DNA of 64,000 nucleotides from Pseudevernia furfuracea. Taxonomy: Eukaryota > Ascomycota > Lecanoromycetes > Lecanorales > Parmeliaceae. Every line of letters begins with the position of its first letter. Positions within the stretch are counted from its first letter, which is position 1. Positions 8,790-20,740 of the stretch are shown here, piece after piece. Made by a program: the position numbers and the translations under genes. The stretch is from positions 496,001 through 560,000 of the forward strand of contig JAIUPT010000021.1 in NCBI GenBank assembly GCA_022315425.1, read 5' to 3'. The notes beneath the pieces were generated by a model. That model was not told the DNA's origin. It worked only from the letters and a program-made list of their open reading frames with translations, and ran no database searches.

Positions 8790-11700
8790 ACAAAACAAGA
8801 AGTTATCTTGATATTTAATATAATTTTCTTAGAGAAAGTGATTATAGAAGATCGAGAAGCAATTCTAATGTCGACTCTAACACAATTTAATAACGAAATC
8901 GAAGTTAATATGATTAATCAGCGCTTTACTCTCGAATATAATCTCGAATTAGTCGAAGCGTCGTTGTCAAGTGTCAAATAAATAGATAACAACACGATCT
9001 TTTGTTATATCGTCTATCTTATACACTATAAGTTATAAGATAATTGAAGTTATATAAAGCGATGTTCGTATATCTTTTATGTCATCGCAAAAGAAGATAA
9101 TTCACTTTTTATATTAAAACTATTAGTATTAATAAATAAAGATATCGTGATTGACATTGTTAAGAGAATCTAACGCTTTGATATCGATGCGTATACGTAT
9201 AAGATACTCTTATTTTAAGATTTTGCTAACGCATTGAAGAGAGAAAAGTTAGTGTATACTTTAATAATCATAGATATTTTTGATGCGTTAGTAAGAAAAC
9301 ATTATATTAACGAAGTCTTAGCGAACATATTACAATCGCAGATCGCAGACGCTGTTTCAAAATTATTAGAGAAGTTACGCGAATACGAAGACGTATTTTC
9401 AATCGAAGAAGTTAATCGACTTTCGTCGCATAAAGAACGTGATTATGCTATCGAGACTATAGCGAAATCATCATTTGATTTATTATATAATCTATTTAAT
9501 ATCGAGTTAGCGACACTAAGAATATATCTAGACGATATCTTAGCGAAAGACTAAATTCAGTATTCAACGAGCTTAACAGAGTTTCTTATTCTTTTCGTAT
9601 TAAAAAAGAATAATAACTTACGACTATGTGTCGACTATCAAGAATTGAATAAAGTTACGATAAAAAATCGTTATTCTTTGTCTTTGATTAATAAGACTCT
9701 AGATCGTTTAAATGAAGTTAAGAGATTCACAAAATTAAATCTTAAGAATACGTATCATCATATTCGAATTCGTAAGGGCGATGAGTGAAAGACTACGTTT
9801 CGTACGCGATATGATCACTTTAAGTACTTGATAATATTATTTGATCTAATCAACGCTTCTGCGACCTTTCAGACTTATATTAACAAGTCGTTAACGAGTC
9901 TAATTAACAATTTTTGCGTTATTTATCTTAACGACATTTTGATTTATTCGAGTTCGCAAGAAGAACATTTAAATTATATTAAGCAAGTACTTAAGAGACT
10001 AAGACGTTTTAGTCTATATACAAGTTTGAAGAAATGTGAGTTCTTCACCATAGAAGTCGAATTTCTAGACTTTATAATGTTCATCGATAACGTCGCAATA
10101 AACAAACGTAGAGTGAAAGCAATTCAGAAGTGATCAAGATCTAAGTTCTTTTATGAGATACAGATTTTTTTAAGCTTTATGAATTTCTATCGAAGATTCA
10201 TTTATTATTATTCTCAAATTGTCGAATCACTTATAAACTTGCTCAAGAAAAGTATCAAGAGAATCAAGATAAGATCTTTTGATTGATCTGTTGAGGCGGA
10301 GAAGACATTTCGACGACTTCGCGAAGTCTTTATAAAAGCGTCTCTTTTATATCACTTTAATTTAGAACTTCTTATTAGAGTGAAAACGAATACTTTAGAT
10401 TTCGACTTAGCAGATATTTTGACCCAGTTATAAAATAACAATAAGCAATAACACTTAATTGCATTTTATTCTCGAAAAATGATTTCTATAGAGCGAAATT
10501 ATGAGACTCATAATTAAAAGCTACTCGTCATCGTAACGATCTTCAAATAGTGACGTTATTATTTGAAAGAGAGTTTTTATTCTGTGAAAATACTTACGAA
10601 TTATAACAATTTAAAGTACTTTATAAAAATAACGAGTTTGAATAAGCGACAAGTTAGATAAGCAATGAAGTTATTAATATTTGATTTTTTTATTACATAT
10701 AGATCGAGAAAGACAAATTTAGTCGATACGTCGTTAAGGCGATTTAATTATAAGAATAAAAACGAGTCGCTAAATCGACTATTGTCAACGTTATAATAGA
10801 AATTGACAGCGATAGAAGATCTAATAAGTCTCATATTTGCTATTATTCGAATAGCGTATAGATAAGATAAGAGTTATGAGTATACGAAGCGTAGTTTAAA
10901 CGTTGAATCTCTCTTTGCGATACATAGTCTAGACGTGAATATATAGTATAATCTAGTGACTAATTATTAGACTGACTTATATAATATAGATATATATAAG
11001 ACAGACTAGAATTGTGTAGCAATGTGAACTTAGCGAAGATATATATATTGCGTATAGTATATCTAATAGTAAGACTAATTCTTAAGGAAGGAAAATGAGA
11101 AACTTCGAGGTATGACCCTCTTAAGCTTCTCACGCTAAGGATCCGCTTGGCATACGTATGTCAAGCGATTCGGTTACGCTCGGCAACTCTCGGACTTATA
11201 CGACAGCTGTTCTCTTGATTTCGCTACTAACACTAATAATAGAAAAGAAGTGACTATCTAAAAGACAATACTTATAAATTTGATAATAGCTGCATTTTAA
11301 GAGACTTATCTTAATATTATATATTCTTCGAGACTTAGAGAATCTTTAACTGCGAGAGCAAAGAGTTTAAGCGAGATACTTACTTAGAGTACACGTAACG
11401 TAGCTGTCGTATAGCTTAACTCTATTATTAAGACTATTAATTATAAATAGCTCGTTTCACGCTTAGTAGCTCACATTGCGATAATAAGCGAAACGATATA
11501 TGATCTTAATAATAAGTTTATCTTCGAGCTTATTAAAGCACTTTAGCTAAAAGACTCTTATATTTAATAGCGAAGAGAAGACGAAGCGCAGAACAAGCGA
11601 AAGAGTGACGTCGAAGCTTGAATATGAAATAGTTAGAGACTGTTAAGGTATAAGAATATATTGTACGTTTTCGAAGAGACTTTCGTTCGCGAAGAGCTAT

Positions 11701-12990
11701 TGAGACGTTATTATGATAATCTCTTGACGAGACATTTCGATATCGATAAGACACTGAAACTAATGACTAGAAAATACTATTAAAATAGTATTAAGATAGA
11801 CGTAAAATCATATATGAATATATGTGATGTCTATTAGAGAGTGAAGATAAAGCGACATCGTTCATATAATAAGCTAAGTGCGCTTTCTCAATTAAGTCGT
11901 TCTTAAAAGAAAATCACGATGAATTTCATTACGAATCTTTCTTTAAGTCGACGCAGAGGCTGCGTTTACGATACGATTCTTATAATCGTCGATAGATATA
12001 TCAAAATAATAAGATATCTATCAATCACAAAGAAAATTAATGTCTTCGATCTCGAATAGCTATTCATGAAAGAAATCTTTCTTCGATTTAATTCATTAGA
12101 AGATATAATTATTAATCGTGATTTTGTGTTTACGAGTGCGTTTTGATCGCAAGTCTGTTATCAAATGAAGATAAAACGTAGACTAAGCACTGTCTTTTAT
12201 TCTCAAACTAATGATTAAATCGAACGACAAAATCAAATCTTAAAACATTATCTTCGAGTTTTTTATAACGAGCAACAAAACGACTAAGCGAATCTCTTAT
12301 TTATAGTCGAGTATATCTATTAACAAAGTTAATATAAGACGTTAAATTATAATTTATTTTATATAATGTATAATTACAATCTCGACTTTAAATTAAGAAT
12401 CGAGAATAATTCTTCTCAAGAGAAGATATTAGCAGCGAAAGAACGTGTAAAAGAAATTTATACGTTACGAGAAGAGCTTACGAAACGTTAATAAAAAGTA
12501 TTTAAATCGTAAGCGAAAACGTATAACAAAAAGTATTAACCATAATTCTTTCAGAAAGAAGACTTGATAATGTTATTAATTAAGAATCTCAAATAAAAAC
12601 GATCAAATAAGAAGCTTTCGAACAAAATAATTGATTTATTTATTATTCGAAATATCGTAGACAAGCAAGCTTATCGATTAGCGCTTTCGTTAATCTATCG
12701 CATATATAACGTTTTTTATATATCACTACTAAAACTCTATCGTCGTAAAGATAACAGTACGATATTAGTATATATAATAACGAAATTAATAGATGATAAA
12801 GAAGAATAAGAGATCGAAAAGATCTTAAATAAGCGAAAGCGCAAGAATAAGATAAAATATCTTATTCGTTGAGCTAAATATTTTTATAAGTATAATTAGT
12901 AAGTATTAGAGAAAGATATAAAATACTTATAGAAGCTACGAGACGCTTTCGAAAAGTCAAAGAAGCGGAGACGAAGAGCATAATAAATAA
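8790..12990 (+). pseudogene. Gypsy-1 copy A pol: PR-RT-RNase H-IN, degenerate
   Basis: The stretch 8790-9230 should hold the protease but is too damaged to show its motif. From 9234 the RT amino-terminal region is readable (EYEDVFSIEEVNRLSSHKE). The RT core follows with LRLCVDYQELNKVTIKNRY near 9618, an FTKLNLKNTYHHIRI block, and the active-site box at 9924-9935 as YLND where YLDD or YVDD is expected. RNase H spans about 10320-10800 (TNYNNLKYF and LVDTSLRR). Integrase runs about 11240-12990, split from RNase H by the solo LTR; its core includes the tract for RxLSTAFYPQTDGQTE, partly masked by stops. The last part, 12820-12990, encodes LIR-x-AKYFYKYN with a LEKDIKYL block, a chromodomain-like module. 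Many in-frame stops are present. Confidence 0.85.
10965..11232 (-). repeat. Solo Gypsy-1 LTR inserted in copy A pol
   Basis: A 268-bp LTR in reverse orientation (TATTAGACTGAC to CTACTAACA), flanked by the target duplication CTAAT at 10960-10964 and 11233-11237. Copy B keeps the uninterrupted site near 18966-18980 (TAGTGACTAATAATAAAAAA) with a single CTAAT, which proves this is an insertion followed by LTR-LTR recombination. Confidence 0.96.
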
Positions 12991-13267
12991 ATAAGAGATA
13001 ATATCTCAAAGAATAACGATTTTAAAATTGCTCGAAGATATCGCAACAAAAAAAGATATTTAAAGATCAAAGAGAATCGAAAAAACACAATTTATAAGCA
13101 GCGCAGAGTATATCTATTATATCTAACTCGAAGATTAGACGCATCAAAGATATCGACGTAAGACTAGATTACTCCGTCTCTTATATCATCTCGTCTTCGT
13201 TCACTTAATTACTTTCGTTATTATTCTTATTCTCGTTCTTCTTCTTCTTCTCGTTCGCATTAACTCT

Positions 13268-13579
13268 CTAAATAATAACATTCACATTTAATTTCTTTAA
13301 CTCTCTAACTCTAGTAGCGACGAAACTAGAGAGAGAGACGACGAGAGACGTAGAAAAGACGAAGACTTCGTCGAGAAAAGACGACTCGAAGACGTCAACC
13401 TCGTCGGCGAAGATCTCGTCTTCATCGTTATTATCATTATCAACTTCGTAATTACGATTGCTGCGATTGTTACTACTACTGCTGCTATTATTAGAGTCGT
13501 CGTTGACGTCGTTCTTCATCGACGAAGGAGAATCGTCAGACTTCGAGAACGTCTTTGAGTTCATGAGAAATAGACTCAT
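13268..13579 (-). other. Open antisense frame in the Gypsy-1 3' region
   Basis: A 103-codon minus frame with a Ser/Asn-rich tract followed by an acidic tract (DNDNNDEDEIFADEVDVFES) and a hydrophobic Ser/Val segment. The matching region of copy B (about 21007-21310) is also open for over 100 codons and encodes similar sequence. The frame has few codons that RIP can turn into stops, so openness alone is weak evidence of a gene. The plus strand is also fairly open here. It may be an accessory ORF or low-complexity non-coding DNA. Confidence 0.3.
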
Positions 13580-13974
13580 CTAGCGAATCGTTAACGCAGC
13601 TGTTACGTGCTCGAAACGTCTATTAAACGTGAGAAAAATATATTCTCAATCGAAGAACATCGTAGATACTCTTTAGAATCGTATTAATTCGCCGAAGCGA
13701 CTTGACTTGATTCAGTTAAATCGTTAATATATTCGACTTTTTCTTTCTCTCGAGACGATTCTAAACTCGCTCGTGACGAGATAACTCGATATCAAAGAAT
13801 TTTACGCAGACGATCAAAAACGATCTGCTGACATATTGTGAATACTTATATATTCACTCGCGACGAATAATTCGCTCACGATATACGCGACGTCGTAATA
13901 GATTATTTATTAAATATCTAATCTCTCACGCAGAGAGAACCTTAAATTGAGATTAATAGACGCTTCAGCTATGT

Positions 13975-14199
13975 TTGAATTATAAATTATATATGTTTAC
14001 GTACGAATTTATAATCGGCTCGCAGATCGACGTAGTAAATACACTTTCAAAGCATCTCTTTTATCTTCGCGAAGATAACATTATAATTACTCGAGATATA
14101 TTAATTCGCTATTCGAAGATAACGACAATAGAAGTTCTTAATCAACGTCTTCACTCGCACGAAGAATCGATTAATAATGTTATAAGAATAAAATTGTAA
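13975..14199 (+). other. Open frame between chromodomain and 3' LTR
   Basis: 74 codons on the plus strand (LNYKLYMFTYEFIIGSQID to a Lys-Leu end). The same frame can be followed in copy B from about 21710, with one stop introduced (SKHLF there reads Ser-stop-His-Leu-Phe). Upstream, from about 13620, a degenerate frame may belong to the same product (for example LDIKEFYADD). It could be the end of an extra protein downstream of pol. No family recognised. Confidence 0.35.
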
Positions 14200-14758
14200 A
14201 CGTGTTAAAAACGCACGCGAAATTACGATTAATTTAATTTATCGTAGAACGAAAGAGAACGTAGATCGAGAGATTAATCATCAAAAAGATCTAAACTATT
14301 ATAATTACATAGATAATATAATAATGTTTAGTGTATACGTAAGAAGTGTGATATTTACGTTTAATAGCTATGAATTAAAATAGAGAGAAGTGTGTTTTGT
14401 GAGAAACAAAAAGTTTAAAAAAACAAACTTATATACAACTCACGGCTAGCGCATAACAATTATTCACGTCGCGCACTCATAACGACGACGACGCGATTAC
14501 GCGACTCACGACTCAAATAATAAGAAATATCAACGTCGATAAACTTCACGTCGTCTACGATTATACGAACATTTTTATTCTTATACGCAAGACGTAGAAG
14601 TATCATAATCTACGCATTTCAAATTGAGATTTATAATGTTAGCGCGAAGCTAATCTGAGAGAACTCTTTTTCTTATATTCTCTTTAAGATTTAAAGAATT
14701 TTAATAAGTTTATTTAAAGCAATGAATTCGAGAACGAATTCTTAAAGAGAAAAGATCA

Positions 14759-15026
14759 TGTTAACAGCGAAATTAAGAGAATAGCTATCGCATAAGCTCG
14801 AGAATTGTCGAGCGTAATCGAATCGCTTGATATACGTATATCAAGCGAATCCTTGACGTGAGAAGCTTAAGAGAGTCATATTTCGAAGTTTCTCATTTTC
14901 CTTTCTTAAGAATTAGTCTTATTATTAGATATACTATACGCAATATATATATCTTCGCTAAGTTCACATTGCTACACAATTCTAGACTGTCTTATATATA
15001 TTTATATTATATAAGTCAGTCTAACA
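14759..15026 (+). repeat. 3' LTR of Gypsy-1 copy A
   Basis: 268 bp, TGTTAACAGCG to AGTCAGTCTAACA, followed directly by the target duplication GAATT. It has more G-to-A changes than its 5' partner, so the two LTRs were mutated unequally. Confidence 0.95.
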
Positions 15027-15143
15027 GAATTAGTCTTACTATTAGATATACTATACGCAATATATATATCTTCGCTAAGTTCACATTGTTACACAATTCT
15101 AGCCTGTCTTATATATATCTATATTATATAAGTTAGTCTAACA
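15027..15143 (+). repeat. Right part of the split Gypsy-1 LTR
   Basis: Continuation of the LTR interrupted at 7145, starting with the second GAATT and ending GTTAGTCTAACA. It is followed by only 14 bases of Gypsy-1 leader (15144-15157) before the next LTR starts. Confidence 0.95.
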
Positions 15144-15157
15144 ATTCTAATTCTTCA

Positions 15158-15424
15158 TATTAACAGCGAGATCAAGAGAATAGCTATCGTATAAGCTCGA
15201 GGATTGTCGAGCGTAATCGAATCGCTTGATATACGCATATTAAGCGAATTCTTGACGTGAGAAGCTTAAGAGGGTCATATTTCGAAGTTTCTTATTTTTC
15301 TTTCTTAAGAATTAGTCTTACTATTAAATATACTATACGCAATATATATATCTTCGCTAAGTTTACATTGTTACACAATTCTAGTCTGTCTATGTATATC
15401 TATATCATATAAGTCAGTTTAATA
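15158..15424 (+). repeat. 5' LTR of Gypsy-1 copy B
   Basis: 267 bp, TATTAACAGCG to AGTCAGTTTAATA. Both terminal sequences carry RIP-type changes from TGTTAG and CTAACA. Confidence 0.92.
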
Positions 15425-15659
15425 ATTCTAATTCTTCTTCTTATCGAGAGGTAGCGATTCGAACTTAGTATAATAACAATCACTCGCTCGCAATCGTAAC
15501 GTATCGAAAACGAAGCAGATTTATTCAACTCGCGTATTATATCTAAAGAACAGTCACAGACAGTGAATCTAAACGAATTAGATCATATCTCTGACGTGAA
15601 ATTCGAGAATCAAAGACAATCGATATCTACTTCGAAAGACGATATTATCGATCTAACTT

Positions 15660-16791
15660 TGAACGAGCGATTGACTCAGATAACTTAACGTCGAGATCAG
15701 CTACTAAAAAGACGATAACTAAATAATATTAACGAAGAGATTAATGCTCTTCAACGAGAAAAATCGTCAGATGAACGAGATCAAGACGATATCGAATCGA
15801 ACACGTCGAATGCTCGTCGTGACTCTTTTAATGCTCGAATAGAGTCAAAACGTTATTCAAATATTATATTGACATATGTCACAAAACGACGAAGTGTTAA
15901 ATCAAAGAATCTTAACGATTATTATAATAAATCGAGACGAGAGCATCGTGACTAAATACGAGACGTCGAAGTTATATTTATGAATATCTCAGCGTATTTC
16001 TTGAACGATTACGATAAAATTGTTTAATGTATATAATTTCTAACGAGAGATCTTAAGAAACAGTGACATAACGAATAAGAAAAGAACTCGATCAATATAG
16101 AAAGCTAAAATCACTTCGTCTCTTTTCTGCTTAATAAAATATAGAATTCAATTAATCGATAGCTAAAGATAAATATGATCTATACGAATACGCGACAAAG
16201 ATCATCTCAATTAGTAATTCAATTTGAGATCTATCTTTTCAGTCTTGAAACACAGTTATCGTCGTCGAACGAAATTCAATAAGTTACGACGTTAATAACG
16301 AGACTTCTTTCGAAACTTCAAGACGACATTACTCGCACGAGACAAATAGTCTCGACGCGAGAAGATCTTATCACTTAAACTACTCGTCTAGAGAATACGA
16401 ATAAGAGAGTTAACGCACGCTTATTATATAATCGATAAGACATAAACGATATCGACTCGAATACGAATTAAAGTCGAAATAAGAGAAACGAGAAAGAGAA
16501 TAAACTTAATAACAATAAACGAGCGACGCAATCTCGTAAGAATAAGAAAGCGAATACTTCGCGTCGCTTAAACGAAGGTGAATCTCGAGATAAAACGTCA
16601 AAAAGTAAGAAACATCTAAAGATAGTCGAATACTATAACTATTATAAGAAGAGACATTACGTAAACGAATATCGACAATTCAAGACAGACGACGTTAATC
16701 GCGTGTCTATCGATAACGTTAAAAACATTGATACTTATGTTATCGAGTTATCTTCGTCGAGAAAAGAAAGACTCTCGTCGAAGACTTCTTA
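15660..16791 (+). pseudogene. Gypsy-1 copy B gag, degenerate
   Basis: Colinear with the copy A gag, with additional stops. The zinc-knuckle remnant YYNYYKKRHYVNEYRQ lies at about 16630-16681; copy B keeps the His of the H position while copy A has lost a neighbouring residue, so the two copies were damaged independently. Comparison shows mostly C/T and G/A differences. The frame ends at TAA near 16789. Role as for copy A: particle protein and RNA binding. Confidence 0.8.
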
Positions 16792-16799
16792 ACGACGAG

Positions 16800-19700
16800 A
16801 GCAAAATAAGAAGTTATTTTAATATTTAGTATAATTTTCTTAAAGAAAGTAATTATAGAAGATCGAGAAGCAATTCTAATGTCGACTTCAACATAATTTA
16901 ACAACGAGATCGAAGTTAATGTGATTGATTAACGCTTTGCTCTCGAATATAATCTCGAATTAGTCGAAGCGTCTTTGTTAAGTGTCAAATGAATAAATAA
17001 CAATACGATCTTTTGTTATGTCGTCTATCTTATATACTATAAATTATAAGATAATTGAAGTCATATAAAGCGATATTCGTATATCTTTTATATCATCGCA
17101 AAAGAAGACAATTCACTCTTTATATTAAGACTATTAATATTAATAAATGAAGATATCGTGATTAACATTGCTAAGAGAATCTAACGCTTTGATATCGATA
17201 CGTATACGTATAAGATATTCTTATCTCAAGATTTTATTAACGCATTGAAGGGAGAAAAGTTAGTGTATACTTTAATAATCACAGATATTTTTGATGCGTC
17301 AGCAAGAAAATATTACATTAACGAAGTCTTAACGAATATATTATAATCGCAGATCACAGACGCTATCTTAAAATTGTTAGAGAAGTTACGCGAATACGAA
17401 GACGTATTTTTAATCGAAGAAGTCGATCGACTTTCGTCGCACGAAGAACGTGATTATGTTATTAAGACTATAACGAAATCATTATTTGATTCACTATACA
17501 ATCTATCTAACATCGAGTTAGCGACACTAAGAATATATCTAGACGATATCTTAGCGAAAGACTGAATTTAGTATTCAACGAGCTTAATAGAGTCTCTTAT
17601 TCTTTTCGTATCAAAAAAGAATAACGACTTGCGACTATATATCGACTATCGAGAATTAAATAAAGTCACGATAAAAAATCGTCACTCTTTATCTTTGATT
17701 AGTGAGACTCTAAATCGTCTAAATGAAGTCAAGAGATTCACAAAATTGAATCTCAAGAATACGTATTATCGTATTCGAATTCGTAAGGGCGATGAGTGAA
17801 AGACTGCGTTTCGTACGCGTTATAATCACTTTAAGTACTTAATAATGTTATTTGATCTAATCAACGCCTCTGCGACCTTTTAGACTTATATTAATAAGTC
17901 GTTGACGAGTCTAATTAACAATTTTTGCGTTGTTTATCTTAATAATATTCTAATTTATTCGAGTTCGCAAGAAGAACATTTAGATCATGTTAAGCAAGTG
18001 CTTAAGAGACTAAGACGTTTTAGTCTATATATAAGTTTGAAGAAATGTGAGTTCTTTATTATAGAAGTCGAATTTTTAGACTTTATAATATTTATCGATA
18101 ACGTCGCAATAAACAAACGCAGAGTAAAAGTAATTCAGAAGTAATCGAGATTTAAGTTCTTTTATAAGATATAGATCTTTTTAAGCTTTATAAATTTCTA
18201 TCGAAGATTTATTTATTATTACTCTCAAATTGTCGAATTACTTATAAACTTGCTTAAGAGAAGTATCAAGAAAATTAAGATAGAATCTTTTGATTGATCT
18301 ATTGAGGCGGAGAAGGTATTTCGACGACTTCGCGAAGTCTTTATAAAAGCGTCTCTTCTATATTACTTTGATTTAGAACTTCTTATTAGAGTGAAAACGA
18401 ATGCTTCAGATTTCGACTTAATAAACATTTTAATCTAGTTATAAAATAACAATAAACAATAACACTTAGTTATATTTTATTCTCGAAAAATAATTTCTGC
18501 AGAGCGAAATTATAAGACTTATAATTAAAAGCTACTCGCTATTGTAACGATCTTTAAATAGTGACGTTATTATTTGAAAGAGAGTTTTTATTCTGTGAAA
18601 GTACTTACGAATTATAACAATTTAAAGTACTTTATAAGAATAACGAGTTTAAATAAGCGACAAGTCAGGTGGGCAATAAAGTTATCAATGTTTGATTTTT
18701 TTATTACACATAGATTAGAAAAGACAAACTTAGTCGATGCGTCGTCAAGGCGATCTAATTATAAGGGTGAAAACGAGTCGCTAAATCGACTATTGTTAAC
18801 GTTATAACAGAAATTGATAGCGATAGAAGGTCTAATAAGTCTTATATTTGCTATTGTTCGAATAGCGTATAAATAAGATAAGAGTTATAAGTATACGAAG
18901 CGCAGCTCAAACGTTGAGCCTCTCTTTGCGATATATAGTCTAAACGTAAATGCATAATATAATCTAGTGACTAATAATAAAAAAGAAGTGACTACTTAAA
19001 AGATAATACTTATAAATTTGATAACAGTTACAATTTAAGAAACTTATCTTAATGTTATACACTTTTTAAGATTTAAAGAATCTTCAACTACGAGAGCAAA
19101 GAGTTCAAACGAGATACTTACTTAGAGTACACGTAACGTAGCTGTCGCGTAGCTTAATTCTATTATTAAGACTATTAATTATAAATAGCTCGTTTCACGC
19201 TTAGTAGCTCACATTGCGATAATAAGCGAAACGATATATGATCTTAATAACAAGTTTATCTTCGAGCTTATTAAAGCACTTTAATTAAAAGACTCTTATA
19301 TTTAATAGCGAAGAAAAGACGAAGCGTAGAACAAGCGAAAGAGTGACGTCGAAGCTTAAATATAGAATAATTAAAAACTGTTAAGATATAAGAATATACT
19401 ATACGTTCTCGAAGAGACTTTCGTTCGCGAAGAGCTATTAAGACGTTATCATAATAATTTCTTGACGAGACATTTCGATATCGATAAGACACTAAAACTA
19501 ATAACTAGAAAATACTATTGAGATAGTATTAAGATAGACGTGAAATCATATATAAATATATATAATGTCTGTCAGAGAGTGAAGATAAAGCGACATCGTT
19601 CATATAACGAGCTAAGTGCGCTTTCTTAATCAAGTCGTCCTTGAAAGAAAATCACAATGAATTTCATTACGAATCTTTCTTTAAGTCGACGCAGAGACTG

Positions 19701-20740
19701 CGTTTACGATGCGATTCTTATAATCGTCGATAGATATATCAAAATAATAAGATATCTATTAATCATAAAGAAAATCAATGTCTTCGATCTCGAATAGCTA
19801 CTTATAAAAGAAATCTTTCTTCGATTTAACTTATTAAAAGATATAGTTACTGATTGTAATTCTGTGTTTACGAGTGCGTTTTGATCGTAAGTCTGTTATC
19901 AAATAAAGATGAAACGTAGACTAAGCACTATCTTTTATTCTTAAACTAATAATTAAATCGAACGACAAAATCAAATCTTAAAACACTATCTTCGAGTTTT
20001 TTGTAACGAGCAATAAAACGACTAAGCGAATCTCTTATTTATAGTCGAGTATATCTATTAATAAAGTTAATATAAGACGTTAAATTATAGTTTATTCTAT
20101 ATAATATACGACTACAATCTCGACTTTAAATTGAGAATCGAAAACGATTCTTCTTAAGGGAAGATATTAACAACGAAAGAACGTGTAAAAGAAATTTATA
20201 CGTTACGAGAAGAGCTTACGAAACGTTAATAAAAAGTATTCGAATCGTAAGCGAAAACGTATAATAAAAAGCATTAAGCATAATTCTTTTAGAAAGAAGA
20301 TTTAATGATGTTATTAATCAAGAATCTTAAACAAAAACGATCAAATAAGAAGCTTTCGAATAAGATAATTAACTTATTTATTATTTGAAATGTCGTAGAC
20401 AAGCAAGCTTATCGATTAGCGCTTTCGTTAATCTATTATATATATAACGTTTTTTATATATTACTACTAGAACTCTATCGTCGTAGAGATAATAATACGA
20501 TATTAGTATATATAACAGCGAAATTAATAGATAATAAAAAAGAATAAGAGATCAAAAAGATCTTAAATAAGCGAAAGCGTAAGAATGAGATAAAATATCT
20601 TATTCGTTAAGCTGAGTATTTTTATAAGTATAATTAATAAATATTAAAAAAAGATATAAAATATTCATAAAAGCTACGAAACGCTTTCGAAAAGTTAAAG
20701 AAGCGAAGACGAAGAGCACGATAGATATATAAAAGATAAT
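16800..20740 (+). pseudogene. Gypsy-1 copy B pol, degenerate
   Basis: The RT amino-terminal region is readable at 17374-17565 (EYEDVFLIEEVDRLSSHEE). The RT core spans about 17600-18250, with the active-site box at 17935-17946 as YLNN, where both Asp codons have become Asn. RNase H at 18310-18807 includes TNYNNLKYFIRITSLNKRQV and keeps a Trp (TGG) that is a stop in copy A. Integrase runs about 18980-20740 with the chromodomain-like tail (KYLIR, then a KDIKY block). The junction between RNase H and integrase near 18970 is the uninterrupted form of the site that holds a solo LTR in copy A. Confidence 0.85.

Larger units (their letters stand above)
7146..15026 (+). mobile_element. Ty3/Gypsy retrotransposon Gypsy-1, copy A
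   Basis: A full-length element of 7,881 bp with 268-bp LTRs at both ends and a perfect 5-bp target duplication GAATT (7141-7145 and 15027-15031). The order is LTR, leader, Gag with a CCHC knuckle, protease region, RT, RNase H, integrase with a chromodomain-like tail, a 1.7-kb 3' region, LTR. RT before integrase places it in Ty3/Gypsy. Every frame is broken by stops at Trp and Gln positions, so it is dead. A reversed solo LTR of the same family sits inside at 10965-11232. Confidence 0.95.

Noticed and set aside
11533..11754. Minus-strand frames inside Gypsy-1 integrase (also 19271-19492)
   Set aside because: They occur at matching places in both copies because the sense integrase occupies the other strand; they are shadows.
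14858..15136. Open frame through LTR sequence
   Set aside because: It is translation of LTR DNA (also at 7245-7457 and 37150-37332) and repeats because the LTRs do.
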